Made by a program: the position numbers and the translations under genes. A stretch of 64,000 nucleotides of DNA from DASTCZ01 sp035308165 (GTDB lineage: Bacteria > Acidobacteriota > Terriglobia > Acidiferrales > UBA7541), in the NCBI GenBank assembly GCA_035308165.1, contig DATGHC010000086.1, positions 17,016-81,015 on the forward strand. The letters are read 5' to 3'. Positions 1 through 8,609 of this stretch are shown here, piece after piece. Position 1 is the stretch's first letter. The number at the start of each line of letters is the position of its first letter. Under the pieces are notes generated by a model, which saw only the letters and a program-made list of their open reading frames with translations, ran no database searches and was not told where the DNA came from.

Positions 1-214
1 TGGTAGTGAATTCATATCGAAATCCCTGAGCAGCCCTTAACATTTGTTGTTTGTCGGCCTGCTCGCGCGCTTCAGATACCGGGGGATCGCGGCACATATG
101 AAGCAGGCTGCGCACTCGGTCCAGCGGCCACTGCGCAAAGAGTTTCGTCCTCGGAGTCTTTCGATCATTCGATAAGACGCAGCCAGATTCACGCTGCAGG
201 ATCGCACTCAGTCG

Positions 215-2437
215 TTACTTGCTTGAGAGATCCGCCAATACAATCGCGAGAGCACGGCGAAAATCGAGGGGCGAATTCACGACGAATACTTTGGGATTCA
301 ACGGCTCCACCATCTTTTCAAGGCCATCCCGGAGAGGGGATGTAAGCTGGAAATTCAGCGTCGAACTTCCCTGTTGCAAATGAAGAAGTCCTGCCCGCTC
401 CTGGAATAGTCTTAGACCAACCGAGATCGGGAACCGGATCATGTAGACGCTGCAATCGCAGGGCCGGTCGAGCTTGATTCCGCTGATGTCGGCCTTGTCG
501 TCGAAGTTCGTTGGGCCGGTTAGAACGACAAAGACGTGCCTTGCTGTTGCTGAACTTCCAGAAGCGTCTCCGGTTCCGCTCAATATCCGCACAAGCTCCG
601 TTCTTAGAAAATCTGCGTCATCTTTGGTTAGCGGACTTTTCGGTTCCCACAGTGGAAGGCTACTTTCGAGTGCACTCCACTCCAAATGGTGGAGGTCCGG
701 CTGTTCGAAACTTACCTCACCGCGACCATAGTCGATGACCGTCGCGCCTGCTGATCCGTTATTGAAGCTGATTTGCGAAAATATCTTCAGCGCCGGAAGT
801 ATCCACATGTCGGGGTTTGTTTCCGCAATGATATCGACTCGTAATGGCCGGAGCGTGTTTACGGACGCATTGAACGTTTCCGTGATTTCTGGCGCTAACC
901 AAGCTGCTGGCCGTCGCGTCTCATGCACAAATTCAACCTCGGGAAACGATTGCCAAAGCTGCGGAAGCGGATCGCCTGCCAGCGGAGCAACCTCAAGCGT
1001 GCGATGCGCAATAGTTCGTTCATGAGTCGCCGTGTGGTAAGCAATGATCGACACCTCATACGTTCCCGGCAGCACGAATGCATCGACTGAGTAGGTTAGG
1101 TTCATTTGCGGCAGCGTAGCGCGGTATATCCTTGCAATTTCGATCTCGCCCCCGAAGTCGAATTGGTGCTCGGCTGAGTCGGTGAATCGCAGCGCGAAGG
1201 CGATGTCTCCATCCGCGCCTCTCTTGTAAATCTCGCGGCCATCGAATCGAAAACTCACTCTTGCGCTCAATCGCTGATAAACAGTGAGACCGGCAGACCG
1301 CACATTCAATTTCCACGGAATTTGGGCCTGATCCTTTTCCGCCAGCCACTTGTCGAGGGGCAAGGTTCGAAATAACGCGGGGTCGGGAACGAAGAGTCCG
1401 GACGTCTCCTCCCTGCCTTCCTCATTGGTCAACTCTGTGTAGTAATGCGGTCCGGCGGTCGCCGTAAGCCTGTAATCGTTTCCCGCTTGACCAAACTGCG
1501 GTTGCAAGCTGACGCTTAGCACGTGTGGGGCGGACTGGCTAGGATCGGCAGGATAGAAACCGATCGTGTACCGGGATTTGAGTAGCTGGATCAGTGCCTG
1601 AAACGCGGGGAGCAGGCCGTCCTTGCTATTTACGTCGAAGATTTCGCCTCCGGTTAATGCCGTGAGTTTTCCGACGTCGATCATGTTGGGACCGCGAGCA
1701 ACGCGTTGAACCTCCGCTGGATTATTTCCCGCAATTTTCAGGTTGTATACAGGAGCATTTGCTTCGAGCGTCGCTCTGACAACTTCCTCCGTTCGCAGGT
1801 CGGCGCCCGTCGGCACGTCATCGCTAATCAACACGATTACCCGCTGCGCCGGTCCTGCATTTCTTTTCAGATATTCCCCCGCATCGTAAACGGCCCGGCT
1901 GATGTTTGTTCCACCCTGATCGAACTTGATCGATTTGAATGAGTCCGATATCAGTTCCTTATTCTTGGTAAGGTCCACGCGACAGTCAACGGAGTCTGCA
2001 AATGTGAATAAGGCGACTTCGTCCTCTGGCTTCAGGGCACGTAGGGCGGTAATTGTGGAGTGGTCTAGTTGTTCGATGTACGGGTCAGTCGAACGGCTTA
2101 TGTCAACGACCAAAGCGACCGCCAGCGGGAGCTGATCGTGGCTCAGATACGAAATCTTTTGCGTTTCACCGTCGTCCTCGACGACAAAGTCATCCCTAGT
2201 TAGGCCATCCATTACGCGGCCGGCCATGTCCTTTACGGTCGCGTTCACCAGTGCAAGCTTTACGTCTACGCGAAGCGGCTGTGTGCCTTCGGCCTGCGGG
2301 TTCTGATTTTGAGATTGACCGGTTGCGTCGCTGGTTTGGGATATGAAATCCTGTGAAGTTCCCTTACCAGCAAGTGCAGCAATAAGGAAAACAAACGCTA
2401 ACCACAGCCATCGCCAGATCATTAGGATCGCCGCCAA
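215..2437 (-). CDS. VWFA-related acidobacterial secreted/anchored protein
   Basis: A 740-residue protein with an N-terminal hydrophobic segment (about residues 7-22) that looks like a signal peptide or membrane anchor. A von Willebrand factor A domain follows. The metal-site motif D112-x-S114-x-S116 (DISRS) is intact, and a downstream GGTNISRA segment supplies the expected threonine. The 60 residues before the VWA domain match the conserved lead-in of the VWFA-related acidobacterial family (TIGR03436), with phrases such as VNATVKD and FVVEDDG. The C-terminal 400 residues are family-specific and I recognise no enzyme in them. Such proteins are presumed to bind partners outside the membrane through a metal-dependent adhesion site, but their real role is unknown. 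The gene stands alone, divergent from the blaI-like gene. M6 is an alternative start that would only shorten the leader. Confidence 0.85.
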   Translation of the reverse strand: MAAILMIWRWLWLAFVFLIAALAGKGTSQDFISQTSDATGQSQNQNPQAEGTQPLRVDVKLALVNATVKDMAGRVMDGLTRDDFVVEDDGETQKISYLSHDQLPLAVALVVDISRSTDPYIEQLDHSTITALRALKPEDEVALFTFADSVDCRVDLTKNKELISDSFKSIKFDQGGTNISRAVYDAGEYLKRNAGPAQRVIVLISDDVPTGADLRTEEVVRATLEANAPVYNLKIAGNNPAEVQRVARGPNMIDVGKLTALTGGEIFDVNSKDGLLPAFQALIQLLKSRYTIGFYPADPSQSAPHVLSVSLQPQFGQAGNDYRLTATAGPHYYTELTNEEGREETSGLFVPDPALFRTLPLDKWLAEKDQAQIPWKLNVRSAGLTVYQRLSARVSFRFDGREIYKRGADGDIAFALRFTDSAEHQFDFGGEIEIARIYRATLPQMNLTYSVDAFVLPGTYEVSIIAYHTATHERTIAHRTLEVAPLAGDPLPQLWQSFPEVEFVHETRRPAAWLAPEITETFNASVNTLRPLRVDIIAETNPDMWILPALKIFSQISFNNGSAGATVIDYGRGEVSFEQPDLHHLEWSALESSLPLWEPKSPLTKDDADFLRTELVRILSGTGDASGSSATARHVFVVLTGPTNFDDKADISGIKLDRPCDCSVYMIRFPISVGLRLFQERAGLLHLQQGSSTLNFQLTSPLRDGLEKMVEPLNPKVFVVNSPLDFRRALAIVLADLSSK

Positions 2438-2655
2438 TGGAATTCTTGATTCAGGTTTTCGTTGGTTTGCAATCGGTACATGAGGGTTAGCCAGATCAGG
2501 TTTACGTCCAGCTTTTCAACAGGCCCTCTTAGGAGAATTACGTCATCCATGCCCAGCTCGTTAGGATCCTTTTACGCTCAATCATCTCATGTAATTAGGT
2601 CGTTGGAAACGCGCTAGCCAGAGAAGTCGAAATCGCCGCACCAACGAGGCAAGCC

Positions 2656-2746
2656 AGGGGTGTATCACTTTTCCCCACTCTGTAACCATACCCCGCGACG
2701 CGTTGAGGAGATATCTTATAGGGTGGGGAAAAGTAACACACCCCCT
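2656..2746. repeat. MITE-like element with long inverted arms
   Basis: The left arm at 2656-2678 and the right arm at 2723-2746 are near-perfect inverse complements of about 23 bases, sharing the core ACTTTTCCCCAC / GTGGGGAAAAGT and outer GGGGTGT / ACACCCC blocks. They differ at about one base plus one inserted C. The 44-base middle has no coding potential. This is the form of a small non-autonomous transposable element or a solo pair of insertion-sequence ends. I see no clear target-site duplication at the borders. It could instead be a large RNA hairpin. Confidence 0.6.
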
Positions 2747-2904
2747 ACACGTCAGGAACCACGATAGTGCCTTTGCTAGGCAAGCGATGGACCTTCGGGA
2801 ACTTGGCAGTAGATGGGTCTTTAACTGACGATCTTAGTCCTGGACGAAAAGACTCAACAAAATGAATGAAGAAGCAAATTATTTAGATCGCGAAGAAAAA
2901 ACAC

Positions 2905-2933
2905 TTGCATCCTGACTATCACAATAGTAGATT
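2905..2933 (+). promoter_or_regulatory. Promoter with BlaI-type operator dyad
   Basis: TTGCAT at 2905-2910 and TAGATT at 2928-2933 are separated by 17 bases, a good sigma70-like spacing. A perfect dyad ACTAT-CACA-ATAGT (2915-2928) lies in the spacer and touches the -10 box. BlaI/MecI repressors bind short dyads overlapping their own promoters, so this is the likely autoregulatory operator. The coding start is 24 bases downstream. The assignment rests on position and symmetry only. Confidence 0.6.
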
Positions 2934-2957
2934 AGACGTCGACATAGGTGCTTCGAG

Positions 2958-3344
2958 ATGATCAAACCGAGACTCACAAAACTGGAATTACAAGTGCTTG
3001 AAGCGCTCTGGCAGAAAGGGTCGTGTTCCGTTCGCGAGATACAGGAAACCTTCCCTGGGCCTGGCAGACCGGCTTACACAACTGTGCAAACGGTCGTTTA
3101 CCGCCTAGAACGAAAGAAGGTGGTCCGCTGCGTCAAGCGCATCAGCAACGCAAATATTTTTGAGGCGATCATCTCTCGCAAGGACGCGCAGGGCCGATTG
3201 ATCAACGAACTGTTGGCAATGCTCGGCGGCCGCGCCAATTTGGTCATGGCTCACCTGGTTGAATCCGGCGAACTAACTCATCAAGACATAAAGGAAGCTG
3301 AAAAGATTCTGCGAAAGCAGCCGAGAAAGGACAAATCACGATGA
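2958..3344 (+). CDS. BlaI/MecI/CopY family transcriptional repressor
   Basis: A 128-residue protein, the usual length for BlaI/MecI repressors. The N-terminal winged helix spans about residues 5-75 (phrases LTKLELQVLEALW and YTTVQTVVYRLERK are typical of the family), followed by a helical dimerisation tail. Its stop overlaps the start of the M56 peptidase gene in an ATGA arrangement at 3341-3344, the classical BlaI-BlaR1 pairing in which the membrane peptidase triggers removal of the repressor. The dyad at 2915-2928 is the likely operator. The regulated target beyond its own operon is not visible here. Confidence 0.9.
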   Translation: MIKPRLTKLELQVLEALWQKGSCSVREIQETFPGPGRPAYTTVQTVVYRLERKKVVRCVKRISNANIFEAIISRKDAQGRLINELLAMLGGRANLVMAHLVESGELTHQDIKEAEKILRKQPRKDKSR

Positions 3345-5161
3345 CCCTCACTGATCTGTCGCCTCTAGCGAACCATATTTGGCAATCAACCATCTTCGCC
3401 ATCGCGGCGTGGCTGCTCACACTCGCGCTCAGAAAAAACCGTGCCTCAGTGCGCTACTGGGTTTGGTTTTCAGCGTCACTAAAATTCCTAATCCCCTTCT
3501 CGCTCTTGGTCAGTATTGGAAATAAATTCGCATGGCATTCGTCAACGGCAATCACTCAGCCCCAGCTCGCTATCGTGATCAATCAAATCAGCCAGCCCTT
3601 CGCAACTTTCACGGAGGTATCCACCGCGATGCCACCGACCCATGCGTCCGGCGCGCTCCCGATAATCTTGCTGGCCACATGGCTTTGGGGCGTAATAGTC
3701 ATCCTGATTTTTTGGTTTCGATCACTGCGACAAATGCGCGCAATCAAGCGAACCGCGTCTCCATTGCCGCTCAGCCTGTCGATCCCGGTGATGTCTTCAT
3801 CGGCGCACATGGAACCAGGAGTTTTCGGAATCCTGAATCCCGTCCTGATTCTTCCCGAAGGCATCGCCGACCGCTTGTCGCCCGCACAAATGAACGCAGT
3901 CATCGCCCACGAACTGTGTCACGTCCAACGCAAAGACAATCTTACTGCCGCAATTCATATGGCAGTCGAAACAACTTTTTGGTTCCATCCGATAGTTTGG
4001 TGGATCCGCACGCAACTCGTCGCAGAAAGGGAGCGTTCTTGCGATGAATCTGTAGTCGGCATTGCAAATGATCCGCAAATCTACGCCGAAGCAATTCTCA
4101 GTGTTTGCAAACATTACATTGAGTCGCCGCTACGATGCGTATCTGGCGTATCCGGCTCGGACCTAAAGAGACGCATCCGGGCAATCGTCACGGGACGAGT
4201 CGGGGGCGAACTGACCTATACGAGAAAAGCAGTACTGGTTTTCGCCGCTGCGGCCGCTCTTGCAGCGCCTGTCTTGGTGGGCGCGATCGCTTCCAGCGCT
4301 GGCGGGCATTCTTTACTGATTGCGGCCATGCAGGATACAGAGGCTGCCAAGTATGAAAAGTTTGTCGCGGAGGTCGTCACCATCAAGCCCGGCGATCCCA
4401 GCGCACCTGCTCGCTTGTTAGGTATCGGCTTCGGTGGCGATAAGTTCGGTGCCCGGAATGCGACCCTGATGGAGATGGTCCGATATTCGTACTCACTAGC
4501 GCCAAGGGGCGAGGATGGGCACGTTACCGGAGGGCCGAACTGGGACAATTCCGATCGTTACGATGTCGACGCCAAGATGGAGCCGTCTGTCGCTGAAGCA
4601 CTGTGGAAGCTTCCACCGGAACAGCGCTTTAAGGCGATGCAGCACTTGATGCTGGCGATCCTGAAGGATCGGTGCCAGCTTTCAGTGCATCGGGACGTGA
4701 AGGAGTTGCCAGTCTTCACACTCGTTATTGCCAAGGGTGGACCGAAACTGAAAGAGGCCAGCCCAGAGGAACTCGTCCTACCCGCTCCGGATAGCGATGC
4801 ACGGGGAGGGTACGTGGGGCCGAGACTGGGATGGAGCCGGGGATCGATCGCCGGACAAGCGACGACCATACCAAGGTTGGTCAACCTTCTTCAGATGCTT
4901 TTGGGGCGGACGGTCATCGACAATACTGGCCTTACAGGAAGTTATGATTTCACGGTTCAATACACGCCGGATGAAATGGGCGGCGCAGCGCCGACGGCGT
5001 CCCCAACGGGAGCGGAGGACCAATCGGCGTCGATACCCGGTGAAATCGGGCCGTCTTTATTTACGGCACTCCAAGAGCAACTTGGATTGAAGCTTCAATC
5101 GGGAAAGGGCCCTGTTGAAATCATCGTGATTGATCATGTCGAAAGACCATCCCCGAATTAG
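3341..5161 (+). CDS. BlaR1-like M56 membrane metallopeptidase fused to TIGR03435 domain
   Basis: 606 residues. The first 310 form an M56 (BlaR1/MecR1-type) peptidase with transmembrane helices around residues 18-30, 42-58 and 107-125. It has an intact zinc motif H190-E191-L192-C193-H194 and a downstream ERSCDE motif. A further hydrophobic helix at about 298-316 leads to the outer-face part. Instead of the penicillin-binding sensor of BlaR1, residues from about 335 to the end match the soil-associated TIGR03435 domain (VVTIKPG near its start, GLTGSYDFTVQYTP near its end). By analogy the peptidase cleaves the BlaI-like partner or a protease precursor when the exported domain senses a signal. 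The signal is unknown. The start codon overlaps the blaI-like stop, implying translational coupling. Confidence 0.88.
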   Translation: MTLTDLSPLANHIWQSTIFAIAAWLLTLALRKNRASVRYWVWFSASLKFLIPFSLLVSIGNKFAWHSSTAITQPQLAIVINQISQPFATFTEVSTAMPPTHASGALPIILLATWLWGVIVILIFWFRSLRQMRAIKRTASPLPLSLSIPVMSSSAHMEPGVFGILNPVLILPEGIADRLSPAQMNAVIAHELCHVQRKDNLTAAIHMAVETTFWFHPIVWWIRTQLVAERERSCDESVVGIANDPQIYAEAILSVCKHYIESPLRCVSGVSGSDLKRRIRAIVTGRVGGELTYTRKAVLVFAAAAALAAPVLVGAIASSAGGHSLLIAAMQDTEAAKYEKFVAEVVTIKPGDPSAPARLLGIGFGGDKFGARNATLMEMVRYSYSLAPRGEDGHVTGGPNWDNSDRYDVDAKMEPSVAEALWKLPPEQRFKAMQHLMLAILKDRCQLSVHRDVKELPVFTLVIAKGGPKLKEASPEELVLPAPDSDARGGYVGPRLGWSRGSIAGQATTIPRLVNLLQMLLGRTVIDNTGLTGSYDFTVQYTPDEMGGAAPTASPTGAEDQSASIPGEIGPSLFTALQEQLGLKLQSGKGPVEIIVIDHVERPSPN

Positions 5162-5196
5162 ATGAATTACGTGCTTGAATTCCTCGTGGGTAGGCC

Positions 5197-5240
5197 GTGT
5201 ACGTTCCTGCGAACTTTTTCCCAAAAAAGTCTTTGGTACG
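5197..5240 (+). repeat. Palindromic dispersed repeat, copy 1
   Basis: It begins with GTGTACGTTCCTGCG (5197-5211), continues through a T-run and an A-run that can pair, and ends near GGTAC (5234-5238). The same 15-base start and the same T-run/A-run/GTAC layout recur in direct orientation at 7287-7330. The two copies bracket the HNH-like and Abi_C genes. The function is unknown; it may be a recombination site, a mobile-element end or a hairpin transcript. Confidence 0.6.
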
Positions 5241-5381
5241 GTGTGCGCGAGGCGCAAAGCTGACGTGGAATCCATTCGAACTTCCCGGTTGGCTTCCCGA
5301 AATCCGCTCCTGCCAGGAACCCTTTCCCTGCCAACTCTTTGACCGTTTGCGTCAAGACCGGGAAACCCAGATCATATTCTC

Positions 5382-6131
5382 ATGCGAACTTGTTGGGCGG
5401 CGTGTCTTGGGGATTGCTCAGACCAAATCTCTCGTGAACACTTAGTGTCCGGGGGCCTATTCATGGATGATGTCGTTTCGGTTGAGGGCCTTGAGTGGTG
5501 CGAGGGGAAGGTCAGACGAATTGGCCTCACGGGACTCACATCCAAGATTCTTTGCACTAGGCACAATAATGCGCTTTCTGAGGTCGATGTTGGCGGCATC
5601 AAAGCATTCGACACCTTCAGGCAGGGAACCCGCCTTTCGAATGTCAGGTCCGCGCTTCGTCCACGGATTTGGCAGGTAGAGCGTACGACAATTAACGGGC
5701 CCCTGCTCGAACGTTGGCTTTTGAAAACACTCATTAATTTCACCTACGGTCGAGATCTTCCAATTGGTAGAGACAATTTGAGCCCAGGGAAGCCATCAGA
5801 GCAATTGGTTAGAATTGCATTCGGGCTTGATCGGTTTGTCGCTGGCGCCGGATTGTACATTATTGGTCATCCGGGGCAGAAAATCTTCTCAGTGGAAAAA
5901 GTGTCTGTCGCCTCAATGTTAGAAAAGAACGAATATGTGGCAGGGGGTTTTTACATTTTTAGAGGCAATCGATTTGTGCTGTATCTAGACTCGAAGGGAC
6001 TGCCCGAGAAACTAACCGGAGTACGCGTCGAGAACGAAGATTGGGGCATCGCCAGACCCGTCTTCCACCCCACTGCCCTAAGATTCAATGTAGGAAAGCA
6101 CTTGTCACACGTAATTGAATTTGTTTGGTAG
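5382..6131 (+). CDS. HNH-like protein of unknown function (SREH / CxxHN type)
   Basis: 249 residues. The N-terminus carries a possible zinc ribbon (CWAAC, then C12) followed by SREHLVSGGL. About 35 residues later comes ILCTRHNNALSEVD. The pairing of an EH motif with a later C-x-x-(C/H)-N motif is the layout of HNH-type nucleases and of a recurrent uncharacterised family with the same signature. The rest is not recognisable. The start at 5382 is preferred over the internal ATG at 5464 because the latter would remove the whole EH motif. It lies 109 bases upstream of the Abi_C gene on the same strand. Base composition is AT-richer than the flanking chromosome. A nuclease role is inference only. 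Confidence 0.6.
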   Translation: MRTCWAACLGDCSDQISREHLVSGGLFMDDVVSVEGLEWCEGKVRRIGLTGLTSKILCTRHNNALSEVDVGGIKAFDTFRQGTRLSNVRSALRPRIWQVERTTINGPLLERWLLKTLINFTYGRDLPIGRDNLSPGKPSEQLVRIAFGLDRFVAGAGLYIIGHPGQKIFSVEKVSVASMLEKNEYVAGGFYIFRGNRFVLYLDSKGLPEKLTGVRVENEDWGIARPVFHPTALRFNVGKHLSHVIEFVW

Positions 6132-6239
6132 CCTCCCCGAATGTAGGGAGACTTTCTTCGGCTCTGCTCAAGGCAATCCGAGTACTAGGATAGGTTCAAA
6201 TTCCTGATTACGCTTGGTGTGGGTTAAAATTGGTAATCC

Positions 6240-7037
6240 ATGAAGGTCTCGGCAAAGAGCGCGAAAGTTGTGAGAGATGTGATTACGGGCGATTCCAAAC
6301 TAAGTCCATATCGCTCTGGCCAAGACTTAGTACAATTATTCCGACGATTCGGCTTCCAGGATGAATATGGGCAGGGATTTCCAAGCAGATGGAAATACGT
6401 GGAGGAAAGGATTGCCAAACTAAACGGCACCCAGGAGCTTGATAATCTCCTGACCTCAGTATTGGACCCCGTGGAATTTGTCGAAGACCAGCAGCGGCAA
6501 GCCTCCATCATTGAAAAACTGAATGAGTACCTTGCATTTGATGGCTACCAAATTCTAATCAAGGGTAAGAAATGCAAAATTACTAACCTCATCGACCCCG
6601 TCGTACAAGTAGAAAATAAATGCCAGCTCACTGACGACTTCGTGCACGAACAGTTTTCGAAGTTGGACGAAAAACTTAAGACGGACGACTTTGACGGTGC
6701 CATTACAAACTCGCGGTCGCTTATTGAGGGAGTCATAGCTGAATTACATCAGCGCCTAACAGGCGATTCACTGGAAAAGTCAGGTGACTTGAGACAAGAT
6801 TTCAAAGCCGTCCGGGGGCTAATGAATCTATCCCCAGATGCACACTCGGATGAAACCATAAGGCAAATCCTCCAGGGTCTGAATTCCATAGTCTCGGGGA
6901 TTGACAGCCTGAGTAATCAGATGGGAGATCGCCATATGCGTCGGCATAAACCACAGAAGCGTCATGCAAAGCTAGCCGTGAATGCGGCGAAAACTGCAGT
7001 CGACTTCCTGCTGGACACTTATCTTTCCAGGACCTAA
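6240..7037 (+). CDS. Abi_C domain (HEPN-like) abortive-infection family protein
   Basis: 265 residues. The N-terminal half is charged and unassigned. The C-terminal half (about residue 145 on) has the Abi_C pattern: a DGAITNSRSLIEGV helix, a region containing LMNLSPDAH, then MGDRHMRRH followed by AVNAAKTAVDFLL. In Abi_C/HEPN proteins the R-x(4-6)-H type motif near this point can be an RNase active site. The RH pairs here are compatible with that, but the spacing is not canonical. The family is linked to phage abortive infection. The same-strand HNH-like gene upstream suggests a two-gene cassette. The start ATG is preceded by an AT-rich leader without a strong ribosome-binding site. Confidence 0.72.
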   Translation: MKVSAKSAKVVRDVITGDSKLSPYRSGQDLVQLFRRFGFQDEYGQGFPSRWKYVEERIAKLNGTQELDNLLTSVLDPVEFVEDQQRQASIIEKLNEYLAFDGYQILIKGKKCKITNLIDPVVQVENKCQLTDDFVHEQFSKLDEKLKTDDFDGAITNSRSLIEGVIAELHQRLTGDSLEKSGDLRQDFKAVRGLMNLSPDAHSDETIRQILQGLNSIVSGIDSLSNQMGDRHMRRHKPQKRHAKLAVNAAKTAVDFLLDTYLSRT

Positions 7038-7417
7038 GGAGGAAAAGAGCAAAATAGAAGAGTGCAGATGGAGTCTGGAATAGCTGGATTTGAAGTGTTG
7101 AGACTGCGATTAGCTTGCTTTTCTCTCCTGCCAGTCGATTAGACTTTCCCCAGGACTGACGCGGCTTTCAGCGAGGTCTGCGCTGCAGCAAGGACTACTA
7201 AAGGACTGCGAAATCGGCCGCTTAGGGGGCGGTGGGGCCTTGGCCGGTTTTTATGCTTAGATGAGGTTCCCCCGGTTCCTTATTGGGTGTACGTTCCTGC
7301 GGAATTTTTCTGAAAAAACGTTTCCGTACCGGGGACTACTAAATACGGTATCCTCGCTGCGTCAAAGTTCAGGAATATTGGGCAAGTCATCGCATCCTTG
7401 AAAGCCAATTAACTGAG
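7038..7417. other. Intergenic region between Abi_C and ImmA genes
   Basis: 380 bases without a supported gene. It holds the second copy of the palindromic dispersed repeat (7287-7330). The base run-up to the next gene is AT-rich and probably contains its promoter, but I could not define one. Confidence 0.6.
7287..7330 (+). repeat. Palindromic dispersed repeat, copy 2
   Basis: GTGTACGTTCCTGCG at 7287-7301 is identical to 5197-5211. It is followed by TTTTTC-T-GAAAAA, a perfect small palindrome, and closes with CGTAC (7325-7329), which inverts the opening GTACG (7289-7293). The whole unit can therefore fold as a hairpin. It lies in direct orientation to copy 1, about 2.09 kb away. Confidence 0.6.
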
Positions 7418-8602
7418 ATGAATCCAAAAAGTGCAATCGCCCTTCCAAATCCCACATTGTTGGTGTGGGCCCGCGAGAGCCTGAAGCTAGACCAGGAAGC
7501 TGCCGCAAAGAAGCTAAGAATTAAGGTCGAGAGAATCGTTTCTTGGGAGTCTGGAACTAGTAAGCCCACACTCTCGCAGCTTCGCAAAATGGCGGATTTA
7601 TACAAGCGACCTCTTGCTGTCTTCTATCTACCGGAGCGCCCTAAAGACTTTCAGCCATTGCGTGATTTCCGCCGTGCTTCGTTAGGACTAAACGCGTCTT
7701 TGACACCGAACCTTGTGCTCGCAATCCGAAGGGCGCGGGACAGGCGAGATTGGGCATTAGAACTCTACGATGCTCTTGGTGAGGGTCCTCCAGAATTCGG
7801 TGGTTCGCTTAAGAGCGATATCGCTACTGACGACGCGGCGTCAGCAGTACGCAAGACACTCGGGATCAAGTTTGAGGTCCAGACTCAATGGGCGACTGCC
7901 TACGACGCACTAAGAAACTGGAGACTTGCTGTCGAGGCGGCTGGCATCCTTACATTCCAAGCCAGCGACCTTGAGACAAGAGAAGCTCGTGGTTTTTCAC
8001 TGAGCGACAGGCCACTTCCAGTTGCAGTTGCTAACGTCAAAGACGCGCCGCGCGGACGCATTTTTACGTTTCTACACGAAGTCGTTCACATCATGCTCAA
8101 TGAGAGCGGTATCTGCGATGTCATAGACGATAGGCAACACAGTTCACCGACGGCCCAAGTCGAGACCTATTGCAATCAAGTCGCCGGTGCGGCGTTGTTC
8201 CCGTTGACCGAGTTCATGGCTTCTGCTGTGGTTCGGTCCCATAAGAAGGGCGACCCGAGATGGCGGGATGCAGAGCTCAGAGACTTGTCGCGGAGGTTTG
8301 GGGGGAGCAGGGAAGCCGGTCTCGTAAGGCTCTTGAGTCTGCGTCTAACGACGTGGGACTACTACTTAGAAAAACGAGATGAGTTGTACAAGCAGTATCA
8401 AGAAGCGCAGAAGAATGCAAAGGGATTTGCTGCTCCCCATACGGTCGCGGTTAGCAATGCCGGGCTTACTTTCACGAAGCTTGTGCTCGACGGATTGAGT
8501 CAAAACAGAATCAATGCGAGTGACTTTTCCGATTATCTCCAACTTCGAGTGAAGCATTTGCCCGAGGTCCAGCGGGACGTACAGCTATCCACAGTGAGGT
8601 AG
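7418..8602 (+). CDS. XRE-family HTH / ImmA-IrrE metallopeptidase
   Basis: 394 residues. Residues 14-70 form a helix-turn-helix of the XRE type (REPEAT-like phrase KKLRIKVERIVSWESGTSKPT region). Residues from about 75 carry the FYLPERPKDFQPLRDFR linker typical of ImmA fusion regulators. The zinc peptidase motif H220-E221-V-V-H224 is intact. Such proteins cleave or inactivate a partner regulator or antitoxin. The next gene, a DUF4411 PIN-like protein, starts 7 bases after its stop, an arrangement known as a toxin-antitoxin-like pair in which this protein would be the controlling partner. It is part of the AT-richer tRNA-Ser island. Confidence 0.88.
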   Translation: MNPKSAIALPNPTLLVWARESLKLDQEAAAKKLRIKVERIVSWESGTSKPTLSQLRKMADLYKRPLAVFYLPERPKDFQPLRDFRRASLGLNASLTPNLVLAIRRARDRRDWALELYDALGEGPPEFGGSLKSDIATDDAASAVRKTLGIKFEVQTQWATAYDALRNWRLAVEAAGILTFQASDLETREARGFSLSDRPLPVAVANVKDAPRGRIFTFLHEVVHIMLNESGICDVIDDRQHSSPTAQVETYCNQVAGAALFPLTEFMASAVVRSHKKGDPRWRDAELRDLSRRFGGSREAGLVRLLSLRLTTWDYYLEKRDELYKQYQEAQKNAKGFAAPHTVAVSNAGLTFTKLVLDGLSQNRINASDFSDYLQLRVKHLPEVQRDVQLSTVR

Positions 8603-8609
8603 TCCGAGA

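Larger units (their letters stand above)
2438..2957. other. Intergenic region between VWFA gene and blaI-like gene
   Basis: A 520-base gap between two divergent genes. No convincing open frame is present. It contains the 91-bp inverted-repeat element at 2656-2746 and, at its right end, the promoter/operator of the BlaI-like gene. I see nothing else in it. Confidence 0.7.

Noticed and set aside
1..214. An open minus-strand frame after the VWFA stop (reads TKLFAQWPLDRVRSLLHM in part)
   Set aside because: It has no credible start codon or ribosome-binding site and runs off the window, so I could not support it as a gene.
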